DNA of 64,000 nt, from assembly GCA_039818985.1 (NCBI GenBank), contig JBCBSU010000001.1:1638367-1702366 (forward strand). The letters run 5' to 3'. Below are positions 48,078 through 57,092 of the stretch, one piece after another. Source of the stretch: Pseudomonadota bacterium. GTDB lineage: Bacteria; Pseudomonadota; Alphaproteobacteria; Sphingomonadales; Sphingomonadaceae. Each line of letters opens with the position of its first letter. Positions within the stretch are counted from its first letter, which is position 1. The translations under genes were made by a program, and so were the position numbers. The notes under the pieces are model-generated. The model was not told where the DNA came from, made no database searches, and saw nothing but the letters and a program-made list of their open reading frames with translations.

Positions 48078-48658
48078 TATGTGTCCTTCAGGATGATATC
48101 GGCATCGGCCTTGTGTGCCGCGATTTCGGCAGATGTGAGACCGATAAGCTCATGCGGGAAGATCAGCCATTCCTCGGTCTCATGCACATAGAAATCGGGC
48201 ACCAACCCGGTCTCATTGCGCGACGGCTTGTAATAGACCGTCGCCACTCGCGTTTCCCTGGGCATATTATAGCGGCAGCGCTTGGCCAGTTCGGTAATCA
48301 GCGCCTCGATGCTGCGCCCGGTATCGAACACATCATCGATCAGCAGCAGCCGGTCATCGGGGCCTAGCGTGTCGATCAGATAGCCCAGCGCGAAAACGCG
48401 TACTCCCGCGCGGCGCTTGTCAATGCCCATATAGGAGGAGGTGCGGATGGCGATATGGTCGCTCTCCTGCCCATGAAACTCCAGCAGTTCCTGCACCGCA
48501 ATCCCCACCGGCGCGCCGCCGCGCCAGATGCCGACCAGATGCGTCGGCGCAAAACCGCTCTCCAATATCTGCATCCCCAGCCGATAGGAATCGCTGAGTA
48601 GCTGATCGGCAGAGATGTAGATTTTGTCGTCGGTTGCGGCGGAAGGATTGGTAGCCAT
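48077..48658 (-). CDS. Purine phosphoribosyltransferase (hypoxanthine type)
   Basis: The PRPP-binding signature [13 protein letters not shown] (about residue 105) and the [20 protein letters not shown] loop show a type I phosphoribosyltransferase. The 193-residue protein, coupled to adenine deaminase, most likely converts hypoxanthine (or guanine) with PRPP to the nucleotide. The family also includes xanthine-guanine enzymes, so the exact base is inference. ATG 48658 is preferred to TTG 48673; it lies inside the crotonase's stop region, so a four-gene run is likely. Confidence 0.85.
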   Translation of the reverse strand: MATNPSAATDDKIYISADQLLSDSYRLGMQILESGFAPTHLVGIWRGGAPVGIAVQELLEFHGQESDHIAIRTSSYMGIDKRRAGVRVFALGYLIDTLGPDDRLLLIDDVFDTGRSIEALITELAKRCRYNMPRETRVATVYYKPSRNETGLVPDFYVHETEEWLIFPHELIGLTSAEIAAHKADADIILKDT

Positions 48659-48662
48659 GATA

Positions 48663-49445
48663 TCAGTCGACAAAATTTGCTGCGCGTTTCTGCATAAACG
48701 CCATAACCGCTTCGATCTGGTTTGGCGTCCGCCCGATCTTGTCCTGCTCCTCTGACTCCATCATCAGGATTTCATCCGCGGTCATATCGGGCAGGCGGTT
48801 GATCAGGCGTTTGCTGGCCTGCACGGCATCCGGGTTACGGCTGGCGATTTCCCTGGCCAGCGCCATCGCATCCTCGCGCGGATTCTCGGACAAATGGGTG
48901 ACAAAGCCCAGCTCTTTGCCCTCTTCGCCGGAGAAAATCCGGTTGGTATAGGTCAGTTCGCGCAGCACATCATCGCGGACAAAGCTGCGCCAGGTGGTGA
49001 AGCTGCCCATATCGGGGATCAGGCCCCAGCGCATCTCCATGATTGACATTTTCGCATCCGGCGCGACGATGCGGATATCCGCCGCACTGGCAAATTGCAG
49101 CCCGCCGCCGATACACGCACCATGCACTGCCGCGATCACCGGCGCAGCGATCTGGCGGAATTGCAGCACAACATGCTGATAGAGATTGGCATTGCCATGG
49201 GTACGGTCGGTCAAGCTCGATGTCGTTGCCGGTTCGGTAAAGCTGGCCATATCCAGCCCCGCGCAAAAGCCCTTGCCCTCACCCGACAGCACCACCGCGC
49301 GGATGCCATCCATCGCCGTCAGTGTATCGCCGACTTCGGCAATCGCCTCAAGCTGCGCCTTGTCGAGCGCATTGAGCTTTTCCGGCCGGTTGAAGCGGAC
49401 ATCGGCAATATGATCGGTAACGGAAATGGTGACGCGTTCGGACAT
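48663..49445 (-). CDS. Enoyl-CoA hydratase/isomerase (crotonase family)
   Basis: The 260-residue crotonase has the oxyanion motifs GEGKGFCAGLDMASF and HGACIGGGLQFASAADIRI. At the second catalytic site it has WGLIPDMGSF rather than the hydratase Glu-containing pattern; the Asp resembles dienoyl-CoA isomerase-like enzymes, so it may be an isomerase. Substrate is unknown. It precedes the purine-salvage pair with no clear functional link. ATG at 49445 with GGGAAT-type poor ribosome site. Confidence 0.85.
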   Translation of the reverse strand: MSERVTISVTDHIADVRFNRPEKLNALDKAQLEAIAEVGDTLTAMDGIRAVVLSGEGKGFCAGLDMASFTEPATTSSLTDRTHGNANLYQHVVLQFRQIAAPVIAAVHGACIGGGLQFASAADIRIVAPDAKMSIMEMRWGLIPDMGSFTTWRSFVRDDVLRELTYTNRIFSGEEGKELGFVTHLSENPREDAMALAREIASRNPDAVQASKRLINRLPDMTADEILMMESEEQDKIGRTPNQIEAVMAFMQKRAANFVD

Positions 49446-49462
49446 GCGGGAATCCCTTTTTG

Positions 49463-50083
49463 CTATTCGCTTTTCAGCCTAATCGCCCGTTCGACCAGCG
49501 GCAACTGGTCATTGCCGAAATACATGTCGTCGGTGTCGACAAAGATGGTCGGCGAGCCATAGCCGCCGCGCGCAATCACCTCCTCCGTAGTAGCGCACAG
49601 CCGGTCCTTGACCGCCTGGTCCCGGGTCTCGCTAATCAGCGTCGGGCCATCCATGCCCAACCCGCTGGCAATGGCGCTCAACACATTGGGATCATCCAGA
49701 TTGCGCTGGTCCGGTCCGAAATAAGCATCGAAACAGGCTTTGGCAAAGCGTTGCAGCGCTGGCTGGTCATCGGCCAATGCAGTGCAAGCGCGCATCGCAT
49801 GCACCGAGCGCACCGGATGCCAGGGCGAGGGAAAATGCATCGACACTCCCGCCGCCGCAGCCCAGTCCTTCAGCGATTTGGCATAATGCCGCGCCTTGGG
49901 CCCGGTCATGTCCTCGCGACTGGCATAGACCGCCTGATTAACCGCGTTGAACACCCCGCCAACAAGGATTGGCCGCCAGATGATCTCTGCCCCGGTGACT
50001 TCGATGATCGGCTGGACATTATGGAACGCCAGACGGGTCCATGGACTGGAGAGATCAAAGAAAAACTCGACTTTCACGGTCAT
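49463..50083 (-). CDS. DsbA-family 2-hydroxychromene-2-carboxylate isomerase-like protein
   Basis: The thioredoxin-like fold of this family is opened by EFFFDLSSPWTRLAFHN, where the usual CxxC is replaced by a serine-containing site, as in 2-hydroxychromene-2-carboxylate isomerase and kappa GST. The later FFSPWHPVRSVHAMRAC-like (FPSPWHPVRSVHA) and GYGSPTIFVDTDDMYFGNDQ are family segments. It uses glutathione to isomerise aromatic ring-cleavage products; substrate here unknown. 206 residues. A GST gene follows upstream, spaced 17 bases, so the two probably share a glutathione-linked detoxification role. Confidence 0.87.
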   Translation of the reverse strand: MTVKVEFFFDLSSPWTRLAFHNVQPIIEVTGAEIIWRPILVGGVFNAVNQAVYASREDMTGPKARHYAKSLKDWAAAAGVSMHFPSPWHPVRSVHAMRACTALADDQPALQRFAKACFDAYFGPDQRNLDDPNVLSAIASGLGMDGPTLISETRDQAVKDRLCATTEEVIARGGYGSPTIFVDTDDMYFGNDQLPLVERAIRLKSE

Positions 50084-50100
50084 GCATTGTGCTCCTGCGC

Positions 50101-50814
50101 TTAGTCCTTGAGGCCAAATAGATGCTTGCGCGCCTCGGCATCCTGCTGCGGATTACGGTTCAGCGCCTCCCGCCCCAGCGCCATGCCGCGGCGCAGCGCC
50201 GGGCGCTGTTTCAACGCATCATACCAGCGCCGCACATTCGGGAAATCCTCAGCGAGATCAATCCCCTGCCGCTTATAGGTCTGCACCCAGGGGAAGCACG
50301 CCATATCCGCAATCGAATAATCCGCACCCGCAACATGCTCATGCTCCGTCAATTGCCGATCCAACACGCCATAAAGCCGTTCGGTCTCGCGACGGTAGCG
50401 GTCAATGGCATAGGAGATTTTCTCCGGTGCATAGAGCGCGAAATGGCCATGCTGGCCGAGCATCGGTCCCAACCCGCCCATCTGCCACATCAGCCACTGG
50501 ATCACGCCATAACGACCTGCCGGATCACCGGGCAGGAACTGTCCGGTCTTCTCGGCCAGATAGAGCAGGATCGCCCCGGTCTCGAAGATTGAAAGCGGTC
50601 CCTTAGCATCATCAGGCGCATGATCGACCAGCGCCGGGATACGGTTGTTCGGGCTGATCTTCAGGAAGTCCGGGGCAAATTGCTCACCGGCGCCGATATT
50701 GACCCACTTCACATTATAGCCCAGCCCGCACTCCTCGAGCATCACCGAGATTTTCCAGCCATTGGGCGTCGGCGCGAAGTAAAGGTCGAGCGGGGCATGA
50801 TCGGTATCGGTCAT
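50101..50814 (-). CDS. Glutathione S-transferase (Ure2p/Nu class-like)
   Basis: The 237-residue protein has the N-terminal thioredoxin domain LDLYFAPTPNGWKISVMLEE and SPNNRIPALVDHAP (the cis-proline and glutathione-binding Ser-Asn) followed by the all-helical domain with ADYSIADMACFPW (N-capping Asp). The pattern NGWKIS..EE is typical of the YfcG/YghU (nu class) group, with disulfide-bond reductase activity. ATG at 50814. Confidence 0.88.
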   Translation of the reverse strand: MTDTDHAPLDLYFAPTPNGWKISVMLEECGLGYNVKWVNIGAGEQFAPDFLKISPNNRIPALVDHAPDDAKGPLSIFETGAILLYLAEKTGQFLPGDPAGRYGVIQWLMWQMGGLGPMLGQHGHFALYAPEKISYAIDRYRRETERLYGVLDRQLTEHEHVAGADYSIADMACFPWVQTYKRQGIDLAEDFPNVRRWYDALKQRPALRRGMALGREALNRNPQQDAEARKHLFGLKD

Positions 50815-50956
50815 GGCCCGACCCTAGCAGCATAATCGCTTTCCCATAACCGTCATTGCGAGGAGTGGGAGACTGTCAAATCTCGACGTCAGCTTTCATC
50901 AGCATAGCCGAGACGGGTCGAGGTTTCCTAGAGCGTTGTCATTTTACGTTGAAGCA

Positions 50957-51050
50957 CGTCATTGCGAGCGTAGCGAAGCAATCCAGGGCGTCTCGTGCTG
51001 CTCTGGATTGCCGCGTCGCCCGAAACAAGTTCGGCCTCCTCGCAATGACG
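50957..51050. repeat. Palindromic extragenic repeat (ATTGCGAGCG type)
   Basis: CGTCATTGCGAG at the left end and CTCGCAATGACG at the right end are inverted copies, enclosing GAAGCAATCCAG and CTGGATTGC, which also pair. A partial copy (GTCATTGCGAGGAG) starts at about 50852. Such elements are widespread in proteobacterial genomes. Confidence 0.8.
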
Positions 51051-51070
51051 ATTCAATATATTCTAAAAAG

Positions 51071-51147
51071 GCTCACGCAAAGACGCAAAGGCGCAAAGAA
51101 GGTTCTTGCTGGTGGAAGCTCTTCGCGTCTTCGCCTCTTTTTGTGAA
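51071..51147. repeat. Second palindromic repeat (CGCAAAGACGCAAAG type)
   Basis: CTCACGCAAAGACGCAAAGG and the later CTTCGCGTCTTCGCCTCTTT form a long imperfect hairpin around TTCTTGCTGGTGG. It adjoins the previous repeat and ends 31 bases before the winged-helix gene stop. 50815-51177 therefore holds repeats and no gene. Confidence 0.7.
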
Positions 51148-51177
51148 ACAATGGCCCGTGCCCGCTTCGACATATGC

Positions 51178-51663
51178 CTATCCCTCGGGGATCAGCGCAT
51201 AGCCGCGGCCCTCCACGGTCCGCAGCAGCGGCACCGCAAAGCCATGATCGAGCTTGCGCCGCAACCGGTAGATATGCACCGCCAGCGCATTGGTCTCGGG
51301 CACAAATCCAAGGCCGAAAATGGCGCGATACAGGCTGGTCTTTGCCACCGGCCGCCCCCCGGCCCAGGCAAGATGCAGCAATATCGCAAATTCGCGCGCG
51401 GTAACCGGAATATCGCGCCCCGCCCGCGCCACCCGCCGCGCCGACAGATCGAAGCGCAACTGGCCATAATCCCAGAGGCAGGAGGGCACCGCCTCATATG
51501 CGTCATCGGATGCCTCACCCACCGCGCGCGACAGGGACAACATCTGCCGCACGCAATGCGGCGCATCGCGATAATCATCCCCGGAACCGGCAGCAGCACA
51601 CCCCGCCCCGCCAGCCCCCGCAAGCGGCTCCATGCTTTCCTCCAAAATGGTCAGCAGCCGCAT
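51178..51663 (-). CDS. Orphan winged-helix DNA-binding protein (OmpR/PhoB C-terminal type)
   Basis: The 161-residue protein has a complete OmpR-type winged helix at about residues 65-160: DIPVTAREFAILLHLAWAGG, VAKTSLYRAIFG, then the recognition helix NALAVHIYRLRRKLD and wing TVEGRGYALIP. The first 60 residues have no receiver domain, so phosphorylation control is absent; this region contains three cysteines (GCAAAG, PHCVRQ, PSCLWD), which could sense redox or metal. ATG at 51663. No partner gene is next to it. Confidence 0.8.
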   Translation of the reverse strand: MRLLTILEESMEPLAGAGGAGCAAAGSGDDYRDAPHCVRQMLSLSRAVGEASDDAYEAVPSCLWDYGQLRFDLSARRVARAGRDIPVTAREFAILLHLAWAGGRPVAKTSLYRAIFGLGFVPETNALAVHIYRLRRKLDHGFAVPLLRTVEGRGYALIPEG

Positions 51664-51751
51664 AACTAGCGCAGAATAAGGGAGAATTTCGGAAACTTGG
51701 TCCGGAATGGAGGAGGTTTGTTAGCACTCCGAAAGGGTGTCTAGCACAGGT

Positions 51752-52237
51752 TCACTTACTGCCTTCGTTTCGCTTTCTTTGTATCAATACTTCAAGTGTT
51801 TCTTCACCTGAAACACTAACCATAAGGCAATCTTCTACTAACTTTTTGAAAGCCTCATATTGATCGCTTACCGCCTTGGGGGATATGGATTCTAAATAGG
51901 CTGATGCTTCAGAAATCGAGAGTTTAGCAGTGCGTTTTCTAGTCCTTCCTCCAATCGCTACGGTCTGTGGGATATTTTTATATTCAGCAAATAGACTCAA
52001 CTGATCTGTGGATTTGCGCTTACCCGCTTTGCGTCTACTGACTTCATCTATAAGCCTTTTCAAGGCTATATCGATCAGTCCCTTCTTAGAATTACCTATT
52101 TCTGTATGAAGCTGTGATTTTATTTTTTCCAGTATTTCATCAGTTGAAAAGCTAGCATCTTGCCTTAACCGTACTTCTTTTTTAATCAATTCATCAATAC
52201 TATTGCGTAAATCACTTAGATTTTTATTCTCATTCAT
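51752..52237 (-). CDS. Hypothetical protein of an AT-rich island
   Basis: The 161-residue protein is Lys-, Glu- and Ser-rich with two predicted helical parts. A basic central segment RRKAGKRKSTDQLSLFAEYK and GRTRKRTAKLS suggests nucleic-acid binding, but I recognise no family. Codon use is much richer in A and T than neighbours, with frequent AAA, TTT and TTA, suggesting recent transfer. The ATG at 52237 is chosen; a TTG at 52273 would add 12 residues. Confidence 0.7.
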   Translation of the reverse strand: MNENKNLSDLRNSIDELIKKEVRLRQDASFSTDEILEKIKSQLHTEIGNSKKGLIDIALKRLIDEVSRRKAGKRKSTDQLSLFAEYKNIPQTVAIGGRTRKRTAKLSISEASAYLESISPKAVSDQYEAFKKLVEDCLMVSVSGEETLEVLIQRKRNEGSK

Positions 52238-52296
52238 ATTGATTTCCGAGCCTGTTTGGTTTTGCTTCTTCAAAAGCGCATGTAGAGATTTTCCAG

Positions 52297-52563
52297 TTAG
52301 CAGTCAGGCAAGCTCAAAAGGTTGTTAGGAGGGAATCCGTCGTCTTCGGTCGTTAGGAAATACCGACGAGATTGTGAATGCTGCCGGACTTCAACCCAAA
52401 CTGAGCGCCCATTAACAGAAACCCAAAAACGATGGTGATCGTTGATAATCCAGGAAATCACCTGATCAATCGTGAAATATTCACCACCGATCAGAAAACC
52501 ATCCAATCGGCGGTCAGAGTCATTTCCATCTTTACGACTGTGCGTAATCCTGTAGTCAGCCAT
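52297..52563 (-). CDS. DUF3892-like small protein
   Basis: The 88-residue protein reads DYRITHSRKDGNDSDRRLDG, then YFTIDQVISWIINDHHRFWV and ends TTEDDGFPPNNLLSLPDC. This layout, especially the ending in NLLSLPDC, is what I know of DUF3892, a family of small proteins of unknown function found in scattered bacteria. It shares the AT-rich composition of the previous gene. Function cannot be inferred. The ATG at 52563 follows a poor ribosome site. Confidence 0.7.
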   Translation of the reverse strand: MADYRITHSRKDGNDSDRRLDGFLIGGEYFTIDQVISWIINDHHRFWVSVNGRSVWVEVRQHSQSRRYFLTTEDDGFPPNNLLSLPDC

Positions 52564-52732
52564 GTGTATAACCTTGTGTATAAACATTGGCCGCTTGACT
52601 GACTGTAGGCGTCGTTGCCATAGGCACGACGTCCCCAACATGGGACAGTTCCACCGCGACCAACCAGTAGTCGGTGGTAAACCGGGGGTCGAGTTGCTGC
52701 TCGGCCCCCAACTTTGTCGGATTAATAAATCG

Positions 52733-52763
52733 CATTGGCACTCTTGTCATGCAAGTGCCAATG
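52733..52763. other. Hairpin in the 52564-52926 intergenic region
   Basis: CATTGGCACT and AGTGCCAATG are exact inverted copies, extended inwards by TTG/CAA with one bulge. The 363-base region around it holds no convincing gene: open frames on both strands overlap and have no family match. Confidence 0.4.
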
Positions 52764-52926
52764 CCCCGATAATCCACAACTAATATGGACCTAAGCTGGC
52801 CTAGTAGGTGCATAGCGTCAGCTTGATAAAAACCTTTGTAAAGCTCTATTCAAAGCTCACATGCTGCTTTCAGCTAGATTATTAGCTTTCAGCACTCTTT
52901 GCCTGAGAGTTAAGCAGTGCGCCACC

Positions 52927-54729
52927 TCACTCCTCCCCCATCTTCAACGCCGCAATAAACGCCTCCTGCGGGATGGCCACGTTGCCGTACTCGCGCATCT
53001 TGGCCTTGCCCTTTTTCTGCTTTTCCAGCAGCTTTTTCTTGCGGCTGATATCGCCGCCATAGCATTTGGCGGTGACGTCCTTGCGCATCGCGCTGATGGT
53101 TTCGCGGGCGATGACCTTGCCGCCAATCGCGGCCTGGACCGGGATTTTGAACAGGTGGCGCGGGATCAGGTCTTTGAGCCGCTCGCACATATGCCGGCCG
53201 CGCGCCTCGGCGGCGTCGCGATGGACGATCATGCTCAGCGCATCGACCGGCTCCGAGTTGACCAAGATGTTCATCTTGACCAGATTGCCAGGGCGCAGGC
53301 CGATCTGCTCATAGTCGAAGCTGGCATAGCCGCGGCTGATCGATTTGAGCCGGTCGTAAAAGTCGAACACCACCTCGTTGAGCGGCAGCTCATAGGTCAC
53401 CTGGGCGCGGTCGCCGACATAGGTCAGGTTCTTCTGCACCCCGCGCCGGTCCTGACACAGTTTCAAAATGCTGCCGAGATATTCATCGGGGCAATAGATC
53501 ACCGCCTCGATCCACGGCTCCTCGACCTCGGCGATCTTGACCACATCGGGCATGTCGGCGGGGTTGTGCAGATAGAGCTCCTCGCCATCGGTCATGGTGA
53601 TTTTATAAACCACCGAGGGCGCGGTGGTGATCAGGTCGAGATCATATTCGCGGGTTAGCCGCTCCTGGATAATCTCCAGATGCAGCAGCCCGAGAAAGCC
53701 GCAACGGAAGCCCTGCCCCAAAGCCGCGCTGGTTTCCATCTCAAAGGTGAAGCTGGCATCATTCAGCCGCAGCTTGGAGATGCTCTCGCGCAGCTTCTCG
53801 AAATCAGCGGCATCGACCGGGAACAGGCCGCAAAATACGACGGACTGGACTTCCTTGAACCCCGGCAGCGGCGCTTCGGCACCGTTTTTCACCGTGGTGA
53901 TGGTGTCACCCACCGCGGTCTGGCTGACTTCCTTGATCTGCGCGGTGATAAAGCCGATTTCACCCGGTCCCAGCGCATCCAGATGCTCGATCTTGGGCCG
54001 CATACAGCCGACACGGTCGACCAGATGCTCGCTGCCCGCCTGCATGAATTTGATGCGCTCACCCTTTTTGAGCACGCCGTCCATCACCCGGACGAGGATG
54101 ACAACGCCGAGATAGGGATCATACCAGCTATCGACCAGCATCGCTTTCAGCGGGGCATCACGGTCGCCCCCAGGCGGTGGGATTTTGGTGACGATCTGCT
54201 CAAGAATATCCTGAATGCCGATACCCGATTTGGCGCTGGCATGCACCGCCTCGTCCGCCGGCAGGCCGATGATATCCTCGATCTCGGCCTTGACCCGGTC
54301 GGGGTCGGCGGCGGGCAGGTCGATCTTGTTGATGACGGGAAGGATCTCATGATCATGCTCGATCGACTGATAGACATTGGCCAGTGTCTGCGCCTCAACG
54401 CCCTGCGCGGCATCGACTACCAGCAGCGCGCCTTCACAGGCCGCCAGCGAGCGCGACACCTCATAGGCAAAGTCGACATGGCCCGGTGTGTCCATCAACG
54501 ACAATGCATAGGTCTCGCCATCGCGCGCGGTGTAATTCAGCCGCACCGTCTGCGCCTTGATGGTGATGCCGCGCTCCTTCTCGATATCCATATTGTCGAG
54601 AACCTGCTCGCTCATCTCGCGCTCGGTCAGGCCGCCGGTATATTGGATCAGCCGGTCGGCGAGCGTCGACTTGCCATGGTCGATATGGGCGATGATGGAG
54701 AAATTGCGGATTTTGTTGAGGTCGGTCAT
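52927..54729 (-). CDS. lepA: Elongation factor 4 (LepA)
   Basis: LepA is a ribosome-bound GTPase that affects initiation and back-translocation. G1 [15 protein letters not shown] (residues 13-27), [13 protein letters not shown]3 [14 protein letters not shown] and G4 [13 protein letters not shown] are intact. The C-terminal LepA domain has [20 protein letters not shown]. 600 residues, the family norm. ATG at 54729; single gene flanked by intergenic DNA. Confidence 0.97.
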   Translation of the reverse strand: MTDLNKIRNFSIIAHIDHGKSTLADRLIQYTGGLTEREMSEQVLDNMDIEKERGITIKAQTVRLNYTARDGETYALSLMDTPGHVDFAYEVSRSLAACEGALLVVDAAQGVEAQTLANVYQSIEHDHEILPVINKIDLPAADPDRVKAEIEDIIGLPADEAVHASAKSGIGIQDILEQIVTKIPPPGGDRDAPLKAMLVDSWYDPYLGVVILVRVMDGVLKKGERIKFMQAGSEHLVDRVGCMRPKIEHLDALGPGEIGFITAQIKEVSQTAVGDTITTVKNGAEAPLPGFKEVQSVVFCGLFPVDAADFEKLRESISKLRLNDASFTFEMETSAALGQGFRCGFLGLLHLEIIQERLTREYDLDLITTAPSVVYKITMTDGEELYLHNPADMPDVVKIAEVEEPWIEAVIYCPDEYLGSILKLCQDRRGVQKNLTYVGDRAQVTYELPLNEVVFDFYDRLKSISRGYASFDYEQIGLRPGNLVKMNILVNSEPVDALSMIVHRDAAEARGRHMCERLKDLIPRHLFKIPVQAAIGGKVIARETISAMRKDVTAKCYGGDISRKKKLLEKQKKGKAKMREYGNVAIPQEAFIAALKMGEE

Positions 54730-54959
54730 GCAGCTTCGGGAAAACTCGGTAAAGGCACCATAGCCATGTGCAGCAGCGGTTAGCAGCCCGCACCCTGCCT
54801 GTCAGCAGGAAACACGCGTGCCGACGATATGGTTTTCCCCGCAAAGAATACCTGCCGAAAATATGAATGCATTTTTCTTTGTTTTTCTATGGTTGCAGCC
54901 AGTGAATAGTCGGCATAAGGTCAGCTATCTCTTCGGGTCGCCACTGGGGAGGGATAGTA

Positions 54960-56984
54960 ATGTCAAAGCCGTTCAACAGCTTTCAGGCCGCGATCTGGAA
55001 GAAGTTCACGCAAACGCTGTTCCATGGCACCGATATGGTGATCACCGCCGATGAGGTGGTCAAGAACCTGCAGGTGATGTTCGCCGCAATGCATGGCGGC
55101 AAGGCGCGCGAAACAGGCTTGTCGCTCTATGTCATATGGCTGTTCCTCGGCGGGCCCTTTTTTCATTTTGCCAGCCCTACCGGACGCAAACGCGCCTTCG
55201 AGAAAAAGCTGCAGAACCGCCGTGTTGACCTGTTTCAGGATTTTGCCCGGATTCGCGGGATTATCTATGCCGGCTATTATGGCCATTGGCTCGGTGGCGA
55301 GCATGGCAGCGAGGCTGATAATGCCGATAATCCAGTTCTCGAAACGCTGAACTTCACCCTGCCCTCGGCGCGCCATCGTGCCGGACCTCCGGAAGATCCC
55401 GATGTTGACGAAAATTCCAGCGACGATCTTCCTGCCTCGGTATTCCTCGACAGCAGCACCGCGCCCGACAGCGCCGAAGTGATTGTCATCGGCTCAGGTG
55501 CCGGTGGCGCTGTGGCGGCCGCCAATCTTGCCGCCAGTGGCTATCAGGTGCTGATTGTCGAGGCCGGTGAGCATTTCCCTGCCAGCCGCATCACCACGCA
55601 TGAAAAGATCATGTCGTCCAATCTTTATCGCGACGGTGCGATCCAGACGACGCGCAACCGTGACATCATCGTGTTCCAGGGACAGGTGGTCGGCGGTTCG
55701 CCGGTAATCAACAATGGCATTTCGCTGCGCGTGAAGCAGGACGGGCTGATCCACCCGCAAGCCAATGACGTGCTCGCCACCTGGAGCAGCCTCGGCGCCC
55801 CGGTGAGCGAGGCCGATCTGACTACCAGCTATGCAAGGATCGAAAACCGGTTGGATATCGCCCCGATCGTCGAGCGGCTGGGGCGCAATAATGGCAACCA
55901 TCTGATCCGCGGTTGGAATGCCTTCAAGGCGACATCGACCGATCCGCTCGACGCCAATGCGCCACTCGCATGGTTCAGCAAGAACTGGGGTGCTTATGCC
56001 ACGGATCGCGCCTGCGTCTCGGCAGGTTATTGTAACACTGGCTGCCCCTATGGCCGCAAAAATGCCCCGCCCGAAACCTGGCTTGCCGATGCCACCAGCG
56101 CGGCCGTACCAGCGCGTATCGTCACTGCTGCCGAAGTGACTGAAATTCTGTGGGGTGGTCGCAATGGCTCCGGTGAGCGCATCGCCAAAGCGGTTGCGGT
56201 GACGTTTCGCGACGGTACGCGCAAGACGATCCACGCCAGCAGGGGCGTTGTGGTCGCGGCTGGCACCATTGCCTCCTCGAACATTCTCGACGCCAGCGGC
56301 ATTGACGGGACGGGCGAGAATATCTCGCTCAATATCGCCTGTCCTGTGCCGGCGCTCATGGATAATGTGCAAAATGCCTGGGACGAGGACCAGATGGCGA
56401 CCTATGTCGACCGCGGTGATTTCCTGATCGAGAGCCATTTCCAGCCGCCGATGAGCATGTCGACTCTGGTCCCCGGCTGGTTCGAGGAGCATTTCCAGCG
56501 CATGCGCAATTACAGCCACCTTGCTTCTGCCGGGATATTGTTCCCCGCCGACCGGCTGGGACGTATGAAAAAGCGCACCCTCGACTTCAAGCTCGACCAA
56601 GCAACCCTCGAGACACTGCGCCGGGCGCTGGCAACGCTGTCGAAAGTGCATTTCGCCGCGGGTGCACGCGAAGTCTATCCGGCGCTGCTGCGCGGCCAGA
56701 CATTATGGGAAGGCATGGACGGACCGGACATCGATGCCTTCTTCGCCAAGGCTATTCGGGAGGCCGACGATGTCGTGCTGTCTTCCAGCCATCCGCATGG
56801 CGGCAACGCCATCAACACCGATCCCGACAAGGGCGTGGTTGATCTTGATCAGAAGGTGCACGGCACCACCAATGTCTTCGTCACCGATGCCAGCGTGATG
56901 CCCAGCTGCATGCGTGTCAATGCGCAACTGACCACCATGGCCATGGCCGACCGGGTAACACATGGAAAGCGGATTTTCGGCTAG
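54960..56984 (+). CDS. GMC-family FAD oxidoreductase (alcohol oxidase/dehydrogenase-like)
   Basis: The 674-residue protein has a 165-residue N-terminal part with a hydrophobic patch (LSLYVIWLFLGGPFFHF), then the FAD dinucleotide motif VIVIGSGAGGAVAAANLAAS and VLIVEAGEHFP. The C-terminal GMC signature has the catalytic HPHGGNAIN and TNVFVTDASVMPSCMRVN. The mid-segment CVSAGYCNTGCPYGRKN is typical of long-chain alcohol oxidase/cholesterol oxidase relatives. It likely oxidises a hydrophobic alcohol or sterol. Located directly before the PHA genes on the same strand, it may feed that pathway, but this is inference. AGGGA precedes ATG 54960. Confidence 0.85.
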   Translation: MSKPFNSFQAAIWKKFTQTLFHGTDMVITADEVVKNLQVMFAAMHGGKARETGLSLYVIWLFLGGPFFHFASPTGRKRAFEKKLQNRRVDLFQDFARIRGIIYAGYYGHWLGGEHGSEADNADNPVLETLNFTLPSARHRAGPPEDPDVDENSSDDLPASVFLDSSTAPDSAEVIVIGSGAGGAVAAANLAASGYQVLIVEAGEHFPASRITTHEKIMSSNLYRDGAIQTTRNRDIIVFQGQVVGGSPVINNGISLRVKQDGLIHPQANDVLATWSSLGAPVSEADLTTSYARIENRLDIAPIVERLGRNNGNHLIRGWNAFKATSTDPLDANAPLAWFSKNWGAYATDRACVSAGYCNTGCPYGRKNAPPETWLADATSAAVPARIVTAAEVTEILWGGRNGSGERIAKAVAVTFRDGTRKTIHASRGVVVAAGTIASSNILDASGIDGTGENISLNIACPVPALMDNVQNAWDEDQMATYVDRGDFLIESHFQPPMSMSTLVPGWFEEHFQRMRNYSHLASAGILFPADRLGRMKKRTLDFKLDQATLETLRRALATLSKVHFAAGAREVYPALLRGQTLWEGMDGPDIDAFFAKAIREADDVVLSSSHPHGGNAINTDPDKGVVDLDQKVHGTTNVFVTDASVMPSCMRVNAQLTTMAMADRVTHGKRIFG

Positions 56985-56997
56985 ACCAAAGCTGCCA

Positions 56998-57026
56998 GGC
57001 GACAAGCACTGCACTATATTGTCGCC
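56998..57026 (+). terminator. Hairpin after the GMC gene
   Basis: Perfect 8-bp arms GGCGACAA and TTGTCGCC surround a 13-base loop, 14 bases after the stop. There is no T run, so its effect on transcription is uncertain. Confidence 0.35.
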
Positions 57027-57092
57027 ACAACGATAGCGCGCTAGTCTCCGAACAATATCCCGCAGCAGACGGGGTTTGGAGAGGATAGTCGC

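Noticed and set aside
52556-52813. 85-codon minus-strand frame and a plus-strand frame over the same bases
   Set aside because: Overlaps the DUF3892-like gene start and an inverted repeat, and neither translation resembles a known protein or has a good ribosome site.
55494-56651. 385-codon minus-strand frame opposite the GMC oxidoreductase
   Set aside because: The plus strand has a full set of GMC motifs; the minus frame has none.
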